Assembly (NCBI GenBank): GCA_017858135.1
Contig: JAFMBY010000020.1
Span: 1-33,138 of the forward strand
Source of the DNA: Porticoccaceae bacterium
GTDB taxonomy: Bacteria > Pseudomonadota > Gammaproteobacteria > Pseudomonadales > Porticoccaceae
Length of the DNA stretch: 33,138 nt
Reading direction: 5' to 3'
The notes beneath the pieces are model-generated. The model did not search any database, was not told the origin of the DNA, and saw nothing but the letters and a program-made list of their open reading frames with translations. The first letter of the stretch is position 1. The number at the start of each line of letters is the position of its first letter. This document shows, in pieces, positions 1 to 8,267 of the stretch. The position numbers and the translations under genes are program-made.

Positions 1-51
1 TAAGTGCCCGGCCGGATTAAGTGCCCGGCTTGATTAAGTGCCCGGCTTATT
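1..51. repeat. Three tandem copies of a 17 bp repeat
   Basis: Three head-to-tail 17 bp units start at 1, 18 and 35. All begin with the same 12 bases, taagtgcccggc, and differ only in the last five. The third unit runs into the stop codon of the minus-strand lipocalin gene. The first unit contains the palindrome ccggccgg, but the units are otherwise not self-complementary, so this is not an obvious terminator. The array may extend beyond the left edge of the window. Confidence 0.9.
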
Positions 52-580
52 AATTGCGCAGTTGCTGCGGCGCTTTTTGTAGCAACTCTGGGTCGTAGCC
101 CAGTGACACCACAAACGCGCGCAACTCAGCATACACCTGATCGGGAATCTGCGCTGTACGCGCCATAATCCACACATAATCACGACTGTTGCGCCCGATC
201 ACGGTGTATTGGTAATCATCATCGAGATAGACAATGCGGTAGTCAGCCTTAATCGGCCAGATAAATTGCATGCCCCACTCGGCATTGCTGCTGGTATTTT
301 TAACAAAACCCTGGGGACGATAAATTTTCTCTTCGCCCTCAAAAGAGCCCGCATTAAACCTAAAAGTGGTGGCAATTGAGCCATCGGCATTGAGCTGGTA
401 AGACTCCACTGGATTGTAGGCATCCTTTTCCAGAAAGGTGGGAATATTAGCGATCACATACCAATCGCCCATAAAGCGCGGCAGATCAACTTGGTCGACT
501 GTGGCCATTGGCGGCTGACTGCTGCAGGCCGTAAGTACTGTTATCAAGATGGCAGTGGCCATTAGTCTTATTATTGTCAT
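50..580 (-). CDS. blc: Blc-type lipocalin outer-membrane lipoprotein
   Basis: This 176-residue protein starts with a lipoprotein signal peptide: a hydrophobic stretch followed by the lipobox LTAC at about residues 16-19, so it should be lipidated and probably sits in the outer membrane. The lipocalin signature GDWYVIANIP follows at about residue 38, and the C-terminal half has the bacterial Blc pattern of tyrosine- and tryptophan-rich strands. The family binds hydrophobic ligands such as fatty acids or lysophospholipids. The gene is the last of a minus-strand series after the DUF1295 and DUF6134-like genes and probably shares their transcript, although a 69-base gap separates it from the gene before. 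No strong ribosome-binding site is visible. The stop codon touches a 17 bp tandem repeat. The family call is firm; the ligand is unknown. Confidence 0.9.
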   Translation of the reverse strand: MTIIRLMATAILITVLTACSSQPPMATVDQVDLPRFMGDWYVIANIPTFLEKDAYNPVESYQLNADGSIATTFRFNAGSFEGEEKIYRPQGFVKNTSSNAEWGMQFIWPIKADYRIVYLDDDYQYTVIGRNSRDYVWIMARTAQIPDQVYAELRAFVVSLGYDPELLQKAPQQLRN

Positions 581-649
581 GTTATAGATCGCCTATTGTT
601 GTGCGTATTTTAATCGACACTGTTTTTCTGCCAACCGTTTTACCGACTA

Positions 650-1279
650 TTAGAAAACGCGCTGGTAACGCAGGGTGCCGCCTATCAACAACTCAGTCTG
701 CAACGACAGCCAATCACCGGCGGCACTGTACTGGAGATGAATATCGGCTTTAGGCGTAGCAATTGTCATATGGGTAATATTATCCTGTTCGGAAAGCCTC
801 GAGCTGATTTCAACTGGAACGTAGATCCCCGACTCTGCGTTAAGCAAATGATCGCCCTGCAACCAATCAGCGTTCCAATAAGCAAAGCCACGTACACAGC
901 CTGGAATAACGTCGACCTCCTGCTGTCTCTGAATCACTAGACCACTGTCATCGGTTTTTGCGTCGACGCTAAAAAATTTTCCCTGCTTTTCAGTAGCGCT
1001 TTGCACCGAAGCAAGACAGCCTAACTCCCAGACCTCGCTGGCCTCATGCAGATACTTGACACGTTTGATCATTAACACTTTAAAGTCGAGCGACATTTTT
1101 GATGAGACTTGAACAGAATTACCCTGCTCTAGAAGTACAAATTGGTGACGCCCAACTTCACGATCATTAACAAACACTTTGAAGTCTAGGTCTCTCTGCA
1201 CACCCATCGCTTGCTCTTCAACGCTCCATGCCTGACTTACCCAAAGCGATAACAAGAGTATTAATAAGCTTTTACTCAC
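650..1279 (-). CDS. DUF6134-like exported protein of unknown function
   Basis: The 209-residue protein begins with a typical Sec signal peptide, a short basic start and a leucine-rich core ending near WSVEE at about residue 20, so it is probably periplasmic. The rest is beta-rich and has two cysteines (in ELGCLAS and PGCVRG) that could form a disulfide. I place it in the DUF6134 family from overall pattern and company, not from a search. The start codon is GTG, 10 bases after the stop of the upstream DUF1295 gene, with a GAGGA ribosome-binding sequence overlapping that stop, so translation is probably coupled. Genes of this kind tend to sit with DUF1295, lipocalin and cyclopropane-fatty-acid synthase genes, which hints at a role in envelope lipids. 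The biochemical function is unknown. Confidence 0.7.
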   Translation of the reverse strand: MSKSLLILLLSLWVSQAWSVEEQAMGVQRDLDFKVFVNDREVGRHQFVLLEQGNSVQVSSKMSLDFKVLMIKRVKYLHEASEVWELGCLASVQSATEKQGKFFSVDAKTDDSGLVIQRQQEVDVIPGCVRGFAYWNADWLQGDHLLNAESGIYVPVEISSRLSEQDNITHMTIATPKADIHLQYSAAGDWLSLQTELLIGGTLRYQRVF

Positions 1280-1289
1280 AAATTTTTCC

Positions 1290-2138
1290 TCATAAATCCT
1301 TTATTACTTTTTGCCCAGGCTTCCAGGGTACAACTGCGCTGGTCGCCTCGGCGTAGTGGCGATAGTCAGGACGACGCTCGGTAATACCGCGCTCCATATG
1401 ACTCACCCCCGACACTTTTAATAATAAAAACGTCATCAGCAACGGTGCCACTACAATCCATGGCGATGCACTGACCAGTGAACTGGGAATAGCAAACACC
1501 GTCCAGCCCCACCAGATACAACATTCACCAAAATAATTTGGATGCCGCGAATAGCGCCACAGGCCGCTACTGAGAGTCTGTGAATCGCGCACCACAAGCT
1601 GATTGAATCGGTGCAGCTGATTGTCGGCAAGGGTCTCAAATATCATCCCCACAAGCCATAGCGCGACACCAATGGAATGCCAGATGCTCCAACTGATTGC
1701 TGCACCAGTAGCAAATACAAGGGCAAACAGGGAACTGATTATCCAAACCAAAAAAGCCTGAAAGATAAAAATTAAAGCGAGACTTTTGAGCCCAAAATTG
1801 GGCGAGAACTTTTCACGAATGGCCTGATAACGACGGTCTTCTGGACGGTTGCGAGCTCGAAAGATCAAAAAAGCACTGAGGCGTAGCGACCAAATCGCCA
1901 CCATTATTAGCAGCGCCAAACCGACATTGCTCTGATCACTGCGCGCTAAACTAATCTGCAGTCCTGAGTGATAAGCATAGGTCGAAGCCGTGACCAGTAA
2001 CATTAACGACCAGATGTAATAGGCGACGCTGACATCTTCTAAAACCTGACTGATTAACCAGGCGCCGACGGCGATTAAAAATAGCAGCGGTACTGCCTCT
2101 AACATCAATTGCACATTGAGACCCATAAGCAGATTCAT
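1290..2138 (-). CDS. DUF1295 family membrane protein, steroid 5-alpha-reductase-like
   Basis: This 282-residue integral membrane protein has about six to seven hydrophobic segments. Its C-terminal half carries the RHPNYFGE motif at about residue 200 and ends with the RRPDYRHYAEAT and VPWKPG blocks typical of DUF1295 proteins, which are distant relatives of steroid 5-alpha-reductases and isoprenylcysteine methyltransferases. The family is thought to include NADPH-dependent reductases or methyltransferases acting on lipophilic substrates, but the reaction here is not known. It is the first gene of the set that continues with the DUF6134-like protein and the lipocalin. The start at 2138 has no clear ribosome-binding sequence; an alternative in-frame ATG lies four codons downstream. 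Confidence 0.85.
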   Translation of the reverse strand: MNLLMGLNVQLMLEAVPLLFLIAVGAWLISQVLEDVSVAYYIWSLMLLVTASTYAYHSGLQISLARSDQSNVGLALLIMVAIWSLRLSAFLIFRARNRPEDRRYQAIREKFSPNFGLKSLALIFIFQAFLVWIISSLFALVFATGAAISWSIWHSIGVALWLVGMIFETLADNQLHRFNQLVVRDSQTLSSGLWRYSRHPNYFGECCIWWGWTVFAIPSSLVSASPWIVVAPLLMTFLLLKVSGVSHMERGITERRPDYRHYAEATSAVVPWKPGQKVIKDL

Positions 2139-2216
2139 AAGGCAAAACTGACTTTATTATTGTTATCTGGCCTATACGCCTGCACAAAGTAAAAGGATCA
2201 AACTCGGCGGGCAGCC

Positions 2217-2858
2217 CTAGCGCTTATTGCGCGCTGCCTGCTCGAGTGTTTCGCTGGTACTCTGGCGCGCTGCGCTGCTCTTTTTGATCAGCACATAGGT
2301 CGCTCCCAAACCGCCATGGTGCTTTTGCGCGGTATGAAATGCCAACACCTGATCGAACTGTTTGAGCCAATGATTAACACAACTCTTGAGGATAGCAGGA
2401 CGCTCACGACCCTCGCCTTTGCCGTGAGTGATGAGTGCGCAGCGCACGGCATGTTGCTGACAGTCATCAACAAAACACCACAGCGCAGTGCGCGCTTGCT
2501 CGACGGTGTGACGGTGCAGATCGAGGCGAGATTGAATCTCATACTTGCCCATACGCAGATTCTTATAGACACCGTGCTGCACACCGGGACGCGAAAACGC
2601 CAAGGGGTCCAACGCAGCGACTTGCTCAATAATACTGTCTGGATCAAGAAAATTGCCGTCGCCCTGCATCTCTAGCTGTGCCGCCTGTCGCCGCGCCAGC
2701 ACGCCAGGCGTCAGCTGTGAAGGCTTGGCGACAAACGCGGCACCTTTGCCACGCAGAGGTTCAACCCGATCACCAAACAGTTCGCCAAATTGGTCCTGCT
2801 GAGCATCTGCATCATGCCCGTCAGCACTCAAATGGCTGTCTTTATCTGCCGATGACAT
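2217..2858 (-). CDS. Smr-domain DNA/RNA endonuclease family protein
   Basis: The protein has 213 residues. An acidic, poorly ordered N-terminus is followed by a C-terminal Smr domain at roughly residues 108-195. Its family motifs are present: LDLHRHTVEQA, then HGKGEG at about residue 145, and the closing GGLGATYVLIKK. Smr domains related to the MutS2 C-terminus cut or bind nucleic acids, and stand-alone gammaproteobacterial versions are called SmrA or SmrB. Length and layout fit the SmrA-like group, but I cannot separate the two subgroups without alignment. The start has a good AGGAGA ribosome-binding sequence nine bases upstream. The gene is divergent from slyD. Confidence 0.88.
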   Translation of the reverse strand: MSSADKDSHLSADGHDADAQQDQFGELFGDRVEPLRGKGAAFVAKPSQLTPGVLARRQAAQLEMQGDGNFLDPDSIIEQVAALDPLAFSRPGVQHGVYKNLRMGKYEIQSRLDLHRHTVEQARTALWCFVDDCQQHAVRCALITHGKGEGRERPAILKSCVNHWLKQFDQVLAFHTAQKHHGGLGATYVLIKKSSAARQSTSETLEQAARNKR

Positions 2859-2972
2859 CGCCGCTAATCTCCTTAATCCTATTGATCAAATTTGCCCTGC
2901 TGCCAATGTCGCACGAGGGATAACTCATGTAAACTGCTGGCCCTTGGATATTTGCACACAGAGGTCGCCCCA

Positions 2973-3458
2973 ATGCGCGTCAGCCACAATCACGTTATCA
3001 CCCTTCACTATCAGCTTAAAGATGATAATGACGTGATATTGGATAAAAGTTACGACAGCGATGAGCCAATGGTTTACCTGCATGGACATCGGCAGATGAT
3101 TCGCGGTTTTGAAGCGGCGATTGCCGGTGCCGAAGTAGGCGAAAAACGTGCCTTTAGCGTGATGCCTGCCGATGGCTATGGGCTGCGCAATGTTAACAAT
3201 ACCCAGCGCATTCCAGTGAAGTACCTCAAGCATGAAGGCAAACTATCGGCTGGGCAGGCGATCAATGTCAACACCGACAATGGCGTCAAGCCAGGCACTA
3301 TTATCAAGGTCGGAAAATTCAATGCCGATGTCGATATGAATCATCCATTGGCCGGCAAAAATCTGCATTTTGACACCGAGATCATTGCTATCCGCGCTGC
3401 CACTAAAGAAGAAATCGGTCACGGCCATGTGCATGGCAGCGGTGGCTGTGATCACTAG
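2973..3458 (+). CDS. slyD: SlyD-like FKBP-type peptidyl-prolyl isomerase
   Basis: From the ATG at 2973 the protein has 161 residues, beginning MRVSHNHVITLHYQLKDD. A longer frame opens upstream, but this start has a GAGG sequence eight bases before it and matches the usual SlyD start. The FKBP half-domain (YLHGHRQMIRGFE, about residues 36-48) is followed by an insert-in-flap chaperone domain and the return of the FKBP fold (HPLAGKNLHFDTEI). SlyD is a cytoplasmic prolyl isomerase and chaperone that binds nickel through a histidine-rich tail. Here the tail is short, GHGHVHGSGGCDH, with four histidines and one cysteine, so metal storage capacity is probably modest. Confidence 0.93.
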   Translation: MRVSHNHVITLHYQLKDDNDVILDKSYDSDEPMVYLHGHRQMIRGFEAAIAGAEVGEKRAFSVMPADGYGLRNVNNTQRIPVKYLKHEGKLSAGQAINVNTDNGVKPGTIIKVGKFNADVDMNHPLAGKNLHFDTEIIAIRAATKEEIGHGHVHGSGGCDH

Positions 3459-3477
3459 CGCAGAGTTATAACTGAGT

Positions 3478-4242
3478 ATGGATTTTCAATGGTATCAGTA
3501 CGCGCTGATTATCATCGTGTTTATCTGGAGCGGCTTTGTGCGTGCCGGCTTCGGCTTTGGCGGTGCGCTGTTTACCATTCCCTTTCTGCTTTTAATTCAC
3601 AACGATCCGCTGTTCTTCCTGCCGATTATCTCTATACATCTGCTGTTTTTCGCCGCGCTAACGCTCTACTCCTCTAGGAAACCGGCGACTGAGAATGTCC
3701 CTCAAGCGTCAATTAACTGGGGCTTTGTGCGCTATGCGTTACTGGTGATGCTGATACCCAAACTTGCCGGGGTTGCCGGACTACTGATTTTGCCGACCAA
3801 TCTGATGAACAGTATTATTTTTCTGTTAATTGCCGGCTACTCAATCACTTACATTATCGGCCGGCCGCTACAGAGCAACAGTCGAGCTCTCGATACCCTG
3901 TTTCTAGTATTGGGCGCCTATATCAGTGGCACCTCGCTAATCGGCGGCCCGCTGGTGATTGCCGTCGCCATGCGTCATATTCAAGCTCATGAGTTTCGCA
4001 ATACGCTGTTTGTCCTCTGGTTTGTTCTGGTCAGCATCAAACTCTGTGCCTTTGCCCTAGCCGGGGTTGACCTGCAGTTGGCGGCGTCGCTATGGCTCCT
4101 GCCATTCGCCGGTATTGGCCACCTAATCGGACAGAGATTTCATCATCGATTACTGCAGCACAGCAATGCACGCTTCTATCAGATTCTCGGATGGGTACTA
4201 TTGAGCACCAGCCTGATTGGACTGGTTCAGCTCAGTCGTTAG
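3478..4242 (+). CDS. TSUP (TauE/SafE) family membrane transporter
   Basis: The 254-residue protein is almost wholly hydrophobic, with about seven to eight membrane segments. It has the internal repeat typical of TSUP carriers: GFGGALFTIPFLL near residues 25-40 and the matching SGTSLIGGPLVIAVAMRH near residues 145-162. The family exports or imports small anions such as sulfite, sulfoacetate or other organosulfur compounds. The substrate cannot be read from sequence. The gene starts 19 bases after slyD and may be cotranscribed, though slyD has no functional link to transport. Confidence 0.85.
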   Translation: MDFQWYQYALIIIVFIWSGFVRAGFGFGGALFTIPFLLLIHNDPLFFLPIISIHLLFFAALTLYSSRKPATENVPQASINWGFVRYALLVMLIPKLAGVAGLLILPTNLMNSIIFLLIAGYSITYIIGRPLQSNSRALDTLFLVLGAYISGTSLIGGPLVIAVAMRHIQAHEFRNTLFVLWFVLVSIKLCAFALAGVDLQLAASLWLLPFAGIGHLIGQRFHHRLLQHSNARFYQILGWVLLSTSLIGLVQLSR

Positions 4243-4275
4243 CGCGCAAATAAGCGCGATCGCTGATGATAACAA

Positions 4276-4302
4276 TTGACTGCTATAAAAATTGACTATG
4301 AT
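4276..4302 (+). promoter_or_regulatory. Possible promoter of the diguanylate cyclase gene
   Basis: TTGACT at 4276-4281 and TATGAT at 4297-4302 resemble -35 and -10 boxes, but the spacer is only 15 bases. The octamer aattgact occurs twice here (4274-4281 and 4290-4297), so a regulator site is an alternative reading. Confidence 0.35.
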
Positions 4303-4339
4303 TAAGGAAGTGTTAATTAAGGAGCATTGATCAGATCCC

Positions 4340-5602
4340 ATGTCTTCGACAAGAGTGCGTCTTATCACGCCTGTTATCTGCGCGTCGGCGGCATTGCTTT
4401 TGCGCTACCAGTTTGCCGATAAATCGCTAATCGATGCAACCAGTCACCTGCACTTTTTACTACTGCAACTACCCTATATTTTACTCGCGCTGGCAGTACT
4501 TATAGCCGTGCTAAGCAATCATGCACAGGAGGCTGGCGCTACCGTCAGCCTGCTCTGCGCCTATTGGTTAATTCAGAGCTATCTGCAATCGCCACTAACC
4601 GCGCAACCCGCCAGTCAGATATTCTACCTGTTGACCCTCTTCACTCCCGCATTAATTATTGCCTATGCACTGTTGCCGCCAATTAGTTGTCGGCAGATAC
4701 AGGGGCTGGTCGCGATACTGATCAGCCCATTGATCATTATCGCTGTGGCAGGCTTATTGGCGATTGAACCGCAGCTGTTTTTACACACAGCCACCAGTGC
4801 ACTGGCAAATGGACTGATAGACAGTCATTTATCGACCCTGACCTGGGCGCTGTACCTCATTGCCACAAGCCTGTGTGTCGGTTTATGCCTCTATCGGCAA
4901 CAGAGTGCCGACAGCTCGCTACTCGGCTGCGCACTGATGAGCTTAATCACCTACGGCTGGATACAGCTCAATAGCATCTCCGCGTTTATGTTTGCCGGCA
5001 TGGGTCTGCTGATCACCATTAACCTCACCATTAGTCTATTGCAGATCGGCTATCGCGATGACTTGACCCAGATTGGCAACCGACGTGCGCTGCAACAAGC
5101 AGCAAAAACATTGCGCGGCCCGTACACCATCGCCATGGTCGATGCCGATTATTTTAAAAAAATAAATGATCAATTTGGCCATGATTTTGGTGATCAGGCT
5201 CTGCGTGTCATCGCAACTCTGCTCAAGCAAACCGCCGACGGCGGCAAACCCTTTCGCTACGGCGGAGAGGAGTTCTGTCTGCTATTTAAGGGTAAATCAC
5301 AACAACAGGTGCTGGATACCCTCGAAGCCATTCGCCAGGCTATCGCCAACTATGACATGGTGGTGCGTGATAAAAAGCATCGTCCAACGAAATTGAAGCA
5401 GGCGGAGAAGCGACGCGGCGCCAGCAGAAGAAAAAGCGACTTGCGTCTAACAGTGAGCATCGGCGTTGCCAGCAGCGATTATTCCAGCAGAGACAATCGC
5501 AATAGAGATAAGCCAAGACCCTTTGATCAGGTCCTAAGAAGCGCTGATCAGGCGCTCTATCGGGCCAAAGCGAAGGGCCGCAACTGTATCCAGGCGGCCT
5601 GA
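4340..5602 (+). CDS. Membrane-anchored diguanylate cyclase (GGDEF domain)
   Basis: The protein has 420 residues. The first ~230 are hydrophobic, with about seven to eight membrane segments and no recognised sensor family. The GGDEF domain fills the C-terminal part: DDLTQIGNRRAL near residue 236, the metal-binding VDADYFKKIND, and the active-site GGEEF at 308-312, so it should make cyclic di-GMP from GTP. The inhibitory I-site RxxD expected five residues before GGEEF is replaced by ADGG, so product feedback through that site is unlikely. A basic insertion (KQAEKRRGASRRKSD) precedes the LTVSIGVA strand. An AAGGAG sequence lies 15 bases before the ATG, an unusually long spacing, so the start is slightly uncertain. 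Confidence 0.92.
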   Translation: MSSTRVRLITPVICASAALLLRYQFADKSLIDATSHLHFLLLQLPYILLALAVLIAVLSNHAQEAGATVSLLCAYWLIQSYLQSPLTAQPASQIFYLLTLFTPALIIAYALLPPISCRQIQGLVAILISPLIIIAVAGLLAIEPQLFLHTATSALANGLIDSHLSTLTWALYLIATSLCVGLCLYRQQSADSSLLGCALMSLITYGWIQLNSISAFMFAGMGLLITINLTISLLQIGYRDDLTQIGNRRALQQAAKTLRGPYTIAMVDADYFKKINDQFGHDFGDQALRVIATLLKQTADGGKPFRYGGEEFCLLFKGKSQQQVLDTLEAIRQAIANYDMVVRDKKHRPTKLKQAEKRRGASRRKSDLRLTVSIGVASSDYSSRDNRNRDKPRPFDQVLRSADQALYRAKAKGRNCIQAA

Positions 5603-5621
5603 CTCTCTACTGCCAGAAACA

Positions 5622-6290
5622 TTAGCTGTGGAAGGTCGTTGACTGTTCCAGGGGCGCGCGCTCGGTGCGGAAATTATTGGCCCCATCCGACTCGTCGACA
5701 TAACCAAATGAAAGCCCCATCAGCAGCTTGAAGCGACTCTCCACGCCCAACTCTTGGCGCACCAGGTCGGGATAGCAACTCACTGATGTCTGTGGGCAGG
5801 ATCCAATTCCTGCATTCTCAAGCGCTAGCATCAGTGTCTGTGCATACATTCCCGTATCACCTGCCAGGCGCACCAATTCGGGAAACTCATCGGTGACAAA
5901 AATAAAGGCAATATGAGGCGCATCGAAAAACTCAAAGTTACGCATCCACGACCAGGCGCGCTTTTCACGATCGTCGCGAGTGACCCCCTGATGCTCCCAG
6001 AGTCCGACCGCAGAGCAGATCTGTCGCTCGCGATAGTCGCCGCTAAACTTGCCTTGCCAGGGGAAGTCTGGATTACCGCTGGGCTGTTCAACAGCCGCCA
6101 CTTTCATCTTTTCACGCATACGATTGCAGGCGTCGCCGGAGAGCACATGCACATGCCAGGGCTGAATATTACAATTTGAGGGCGCCCAGCTGGCCAACTC
6201 AAAAACCTCTTTCAAGGTCCGCTGATCGACCGCCTTCGGTAAAAATCCGCGATACGAGTGTCGCGCCTTCACAACATCGGTAAATTCCAT
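5622..6290 (-). CDS. Nitroreductase family FMN-dependent oxidoreductase
   Basis: This 222-residue protein has the nitroreductase layout. The N-terminal FMN-phosphate contact is ARHSYRGF (about residues 9-16), followed by LASWAPSNCNIQPWHVHVL. The C-terminal half has the MLALENAGIGSCPQTS segment that completes the dimeric FMN site. Members reduce nitroaromatics, quinones or flavins with NAD(P)H; the sequence resembles the PnbA-like group, but the substrate is not deducible. The gene converges with the diguanylate cyclase gene, leaving 19 bases between the stops. An inverted repeat lies just upstream of its start and may be an operator. Confidence 0.88.
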   Translation of the reverse strand: MEFTDVVKARHSYRGFLPKAVDQRTLKEVFELASWAPSNCNIQPWHVHVLSGDACNRMREKMKVAAVEQPSGNPDFPWQGKFSGDYRERQICSAVGLWEHQGVTRDDREKRAWSWMRNFEFFDAPHIAFIFVTDEFPELVRLAGDTGMYAQTLMLALENAGIGSCPQTSVSCYPDLVRQELGVESRFKLLMGLSFGYVDESDGANNFRTERAPLEQSTTFHS

Positions 6291-6322
6291 ACTCTGGCTC
6301 CATCACTATTTAGATTGCGCTG

Positions 6323-6346
6323 GACTTTAGCAATGGATCTAAAGTC
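6323..6346. promoter_or_regulatory. Inverted repeat upstream of the nitroreductase gene
   Basis: The perfect 8 bp arms gactttag (6323-6330) and ctaaagtc (6339-6346) are separated by eight bases. The centre lies about 45 bases upstream of the nitroreductase start codon on the minus strand. Spacing and symmetry fit a dimeric repressor operator. There is no T-run, so a terminator is less likely. No regulator gene is adjacent. Confidence 0.4.
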
Positions 6347-6383
6347 TGTCCACGGCGAGAGTCATTTCAGCGCGATTTGCCGC

Positions 6384-6414
6384 AAAAAAAAACCCCGCAG
6401 CACAAGCTGCGGGG
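6384..6414 (-). terminator. Rho-independent terminator after the acyl-CoA dehydrogenase gene
   Basis: A perfect 9 bp GC-rich stem (ccccgcagc at 6393-6401, gctgcgggg at 6406-6414) has a 4-base loop. Read on the minus strand it is followed by nine consecutive T residues (A-run 6384-6392). It lies 31 bases past the acyl-CoA dehydrogenase stop, ending the maoC-dehydrogenase transcript. Confidence 0.92.
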
Positions 6415-6445
6415 TCATCCAATGTTTTACTCTGGAATATCGCGT

Positions 6446-8257
6446 TTATTCGAAGTAGCTGGTTGGCATTGCCATCAAACTTTCAATGTTGGCACTCAAG
6501 GTTTTCGCATGCGCATCGGCGCGCGGCAAGATGCGTTCAAAGAAAAACTCTGCGCTGTGCAACTTGGCTTCAAGGAAGTTCTTGTCGCCCTCACCCGCCG
6601 CCAGTTGCCTGTGGGCAGCGGCACTCATCTGCGCCCACATAAAGGCCATGTAGGCGTAACCGGAGAACATCAAAAAGTCCACCGACGACGCTCCGACATT
6701 GTCTGGATTCTTTTTCGCCCGCATCGCCATGCGATACGCTAGATAGCGCCACTTCAGCGCCAGCTTGGTAATAGTCCAAGCCTGCTTGCGCATCTGCTTC
6801 GCCTGCGGCGATTTTTTCCATGGCAAAAACTGTGCAGCAAAACTGAGCATCTCGCCGCTAAACAAATTGAGTTGTTTAAATTTATCCATCAGCACTTTAC
6901 GACCAACCAGATCCAGCGCCTGAATGCCGGTAGTGCCCTCATAGAGAGTTGCAATGCGGCTGTCACGAAGAATCTGCTCCATGCCCCACTCTTTAATATA
7001 ACCGTGGCCGCCGAAAACCTGAACACCATGGTTGGCTGCTTCAACACCCAACTCGGTAATAAAGCCTTTCAAAATCGGTGTGCAGAAGCCGAGGCGAATT
7101 TCTGCCGCATCGCGCTCCTGCTGAGTTTTACCGGAGCGATAAACATCGGCAAACTGACTGGCATAGGTGACCATGGCGCGGCCGCCCTCAGCGATAACGC
7201 GCTGGGTCAGCAACATACGGCGCACATCCGGATGCTCAATAATGGCATCTGCTGGGCCATTGGGATTCTTGATACCAGAGATAGAGCGCATCGCGAGACG
7301 CTCACGGGCATATTTCGCCGCGCCCTGATACGAGCGTTCGGCGGCGGCGGCACCCTGACTGGCGGTGCCGATTCGCGCCACATTCATATAGGTAAACATG
7401 GCCGCCAGACCCTGGTGTGGCTCGCCGATCAAAAAGCCTTTGGCATCATCAAAATTAAGCACCGCAGTGCCGTTTCCATGAATACCCATCTTGTGCTCAA
7501 TCGAACCACAGCGAACGCCATTGCGCTCTCCGGCAGAACCATCTTCAGCCACTAAAAACTTAGGGATAATAAACAGCGACAGGCCTTTGGTACCAGCTGG
7601 TGCATCGGGCAACTTAGCCAAGACAATGTGGACGATATTTTCGGTCAGGTCGTGCTCGCCAGCACTGATAAAGATCTTTGTCCCATTAATACTGTAGCTG
7701 CCGTCATCATTGGGCGCTGCCTTGGTTTTCATCTGCCCGAGATCGGTGCCGCAGTGAGGCTCAGTCAGGCACATGGTGCCGCTCCAGACGCCACTGATCA
7801 GTTTCGTAAGATAATCTTTCTTTTGCTGCTCGGTGCCACTGGTTTCGAGTGTAGCGACAGCACCCTCGCTAAGGCCGGGGTACATCGCCCAGGCCCAGTT
7901 AGCGGTGGTCATCATTTCATTGATGGCAATCCCAATAGACGCTGGCAGGCCCTGGCCGCCCATATCGGTGCTGCCGGTCAAGGTGGTCCAACCGGCTTCA
8001 ATAAACGTTTGGTAGGCCTCTTTAAAGCCCGCAGGTGTCGTTACCACACCATCGTCCCAGGTACAGCCCTCATCGCCGCTCTGATAGATCGGCGCCAATT
8101 CGTTTTCACAAAACTTGGCTGCTTCAGTAAAGATCGCCTCGACCATATCTGTTGTAGCTTCGTCTCCGCCCTGAACATGTTTGTACTTGCTCTGCATATC
8201 GAGCACATCGTTGAACAGAAACAGGTAATCGTTTACCGGGACTTTATAATCAGGCAT
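6446..8257 (-). CDS. Acyl-CoA dehydrogenase, long form (DmdC-like family)
   Basis: At 603 residues this is the long acyl-CoA dehydrogenase type, with an extra N-terminal helical segment and a C-terminal extension after the usual fold. MCLTEPHCGTDLG near residue 166 is the FAD/substrate loop signature, FGGHGYIKEWGMEQILRD lies around residue 415, and the catalytic base is Glu440 in YEGTTGIQA. The enzyme oxidises an acyl-CoA to the enoyl-CoA using FAD. This subfamily includes 3-methylmercaptopropionyl-CoA dehydrogenase (DmdC) as well as fatty-acyl-CoA dehydrogenases, and the sequence alone does not decide between them. It follows a MaoC-like hydratase gene by 10 bases, a natural pairing because hydratases act on the enoyl-CoA product. 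A strong terminator follows. Confidence 0.92.
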   Translation of the reverse strand: MPDYKVPVNDYLFLFNDVLDMQSKYKHVQGGDEATTDMVEAIFTEAAKFCENELAPIYQSGDEGCTWDDGVVTTPAGFKEAYQTFIEAGWTTLTGSTDMGGQGLPASIGIAINEMMTTANWAWAMYPGLSEGAVATLETSGTEQQKKDYLTKLISGVWSGTMCLTEPHCGTDLGQMKTKAAPNDDGSYSINGTKIFISAGEHDLTENIVHIVLAKLPDAPAGTKGLSLFIIPKFLVAEDGSAGERNGVRCGSIEHKMGIHGNGTAVLNFDDAKGFLIGEPHQGLAAMFTYMNVARIGTASQGAAAAERSYQGAAKYARERLAMRSISGIKNPNGPADAIIEHPDVRRMLLTQRVIAEGGRAMVTYASQFADVYRSGKTQQERDAAEIRLGFCTPILKGFITELGVEAANHGVQVFGGHGYIKEWGMEQILRDSRIATLYEGTTGIQALDLVGRKVLMDKFKQLNLFSGEMLSFAAQFLPWKKSPQAKQMRKQAWTITKLALKWRYLAYRMAMRAKKNPDNVGASSVDFLMFSGYAYMAFMWAQMSAAAHRQLAAGEGDKNFLEAKLHSAEFFFERILPRADAHAKTLSANIESLMAMPTSYFE

Positions 8258-8267
8258 TGCTACTCTC

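Noticed and set aside
1-51. CRISPR array
   Set aside because: The 17 bp units are directly adjacent with no spacers, and no cas genes are present.
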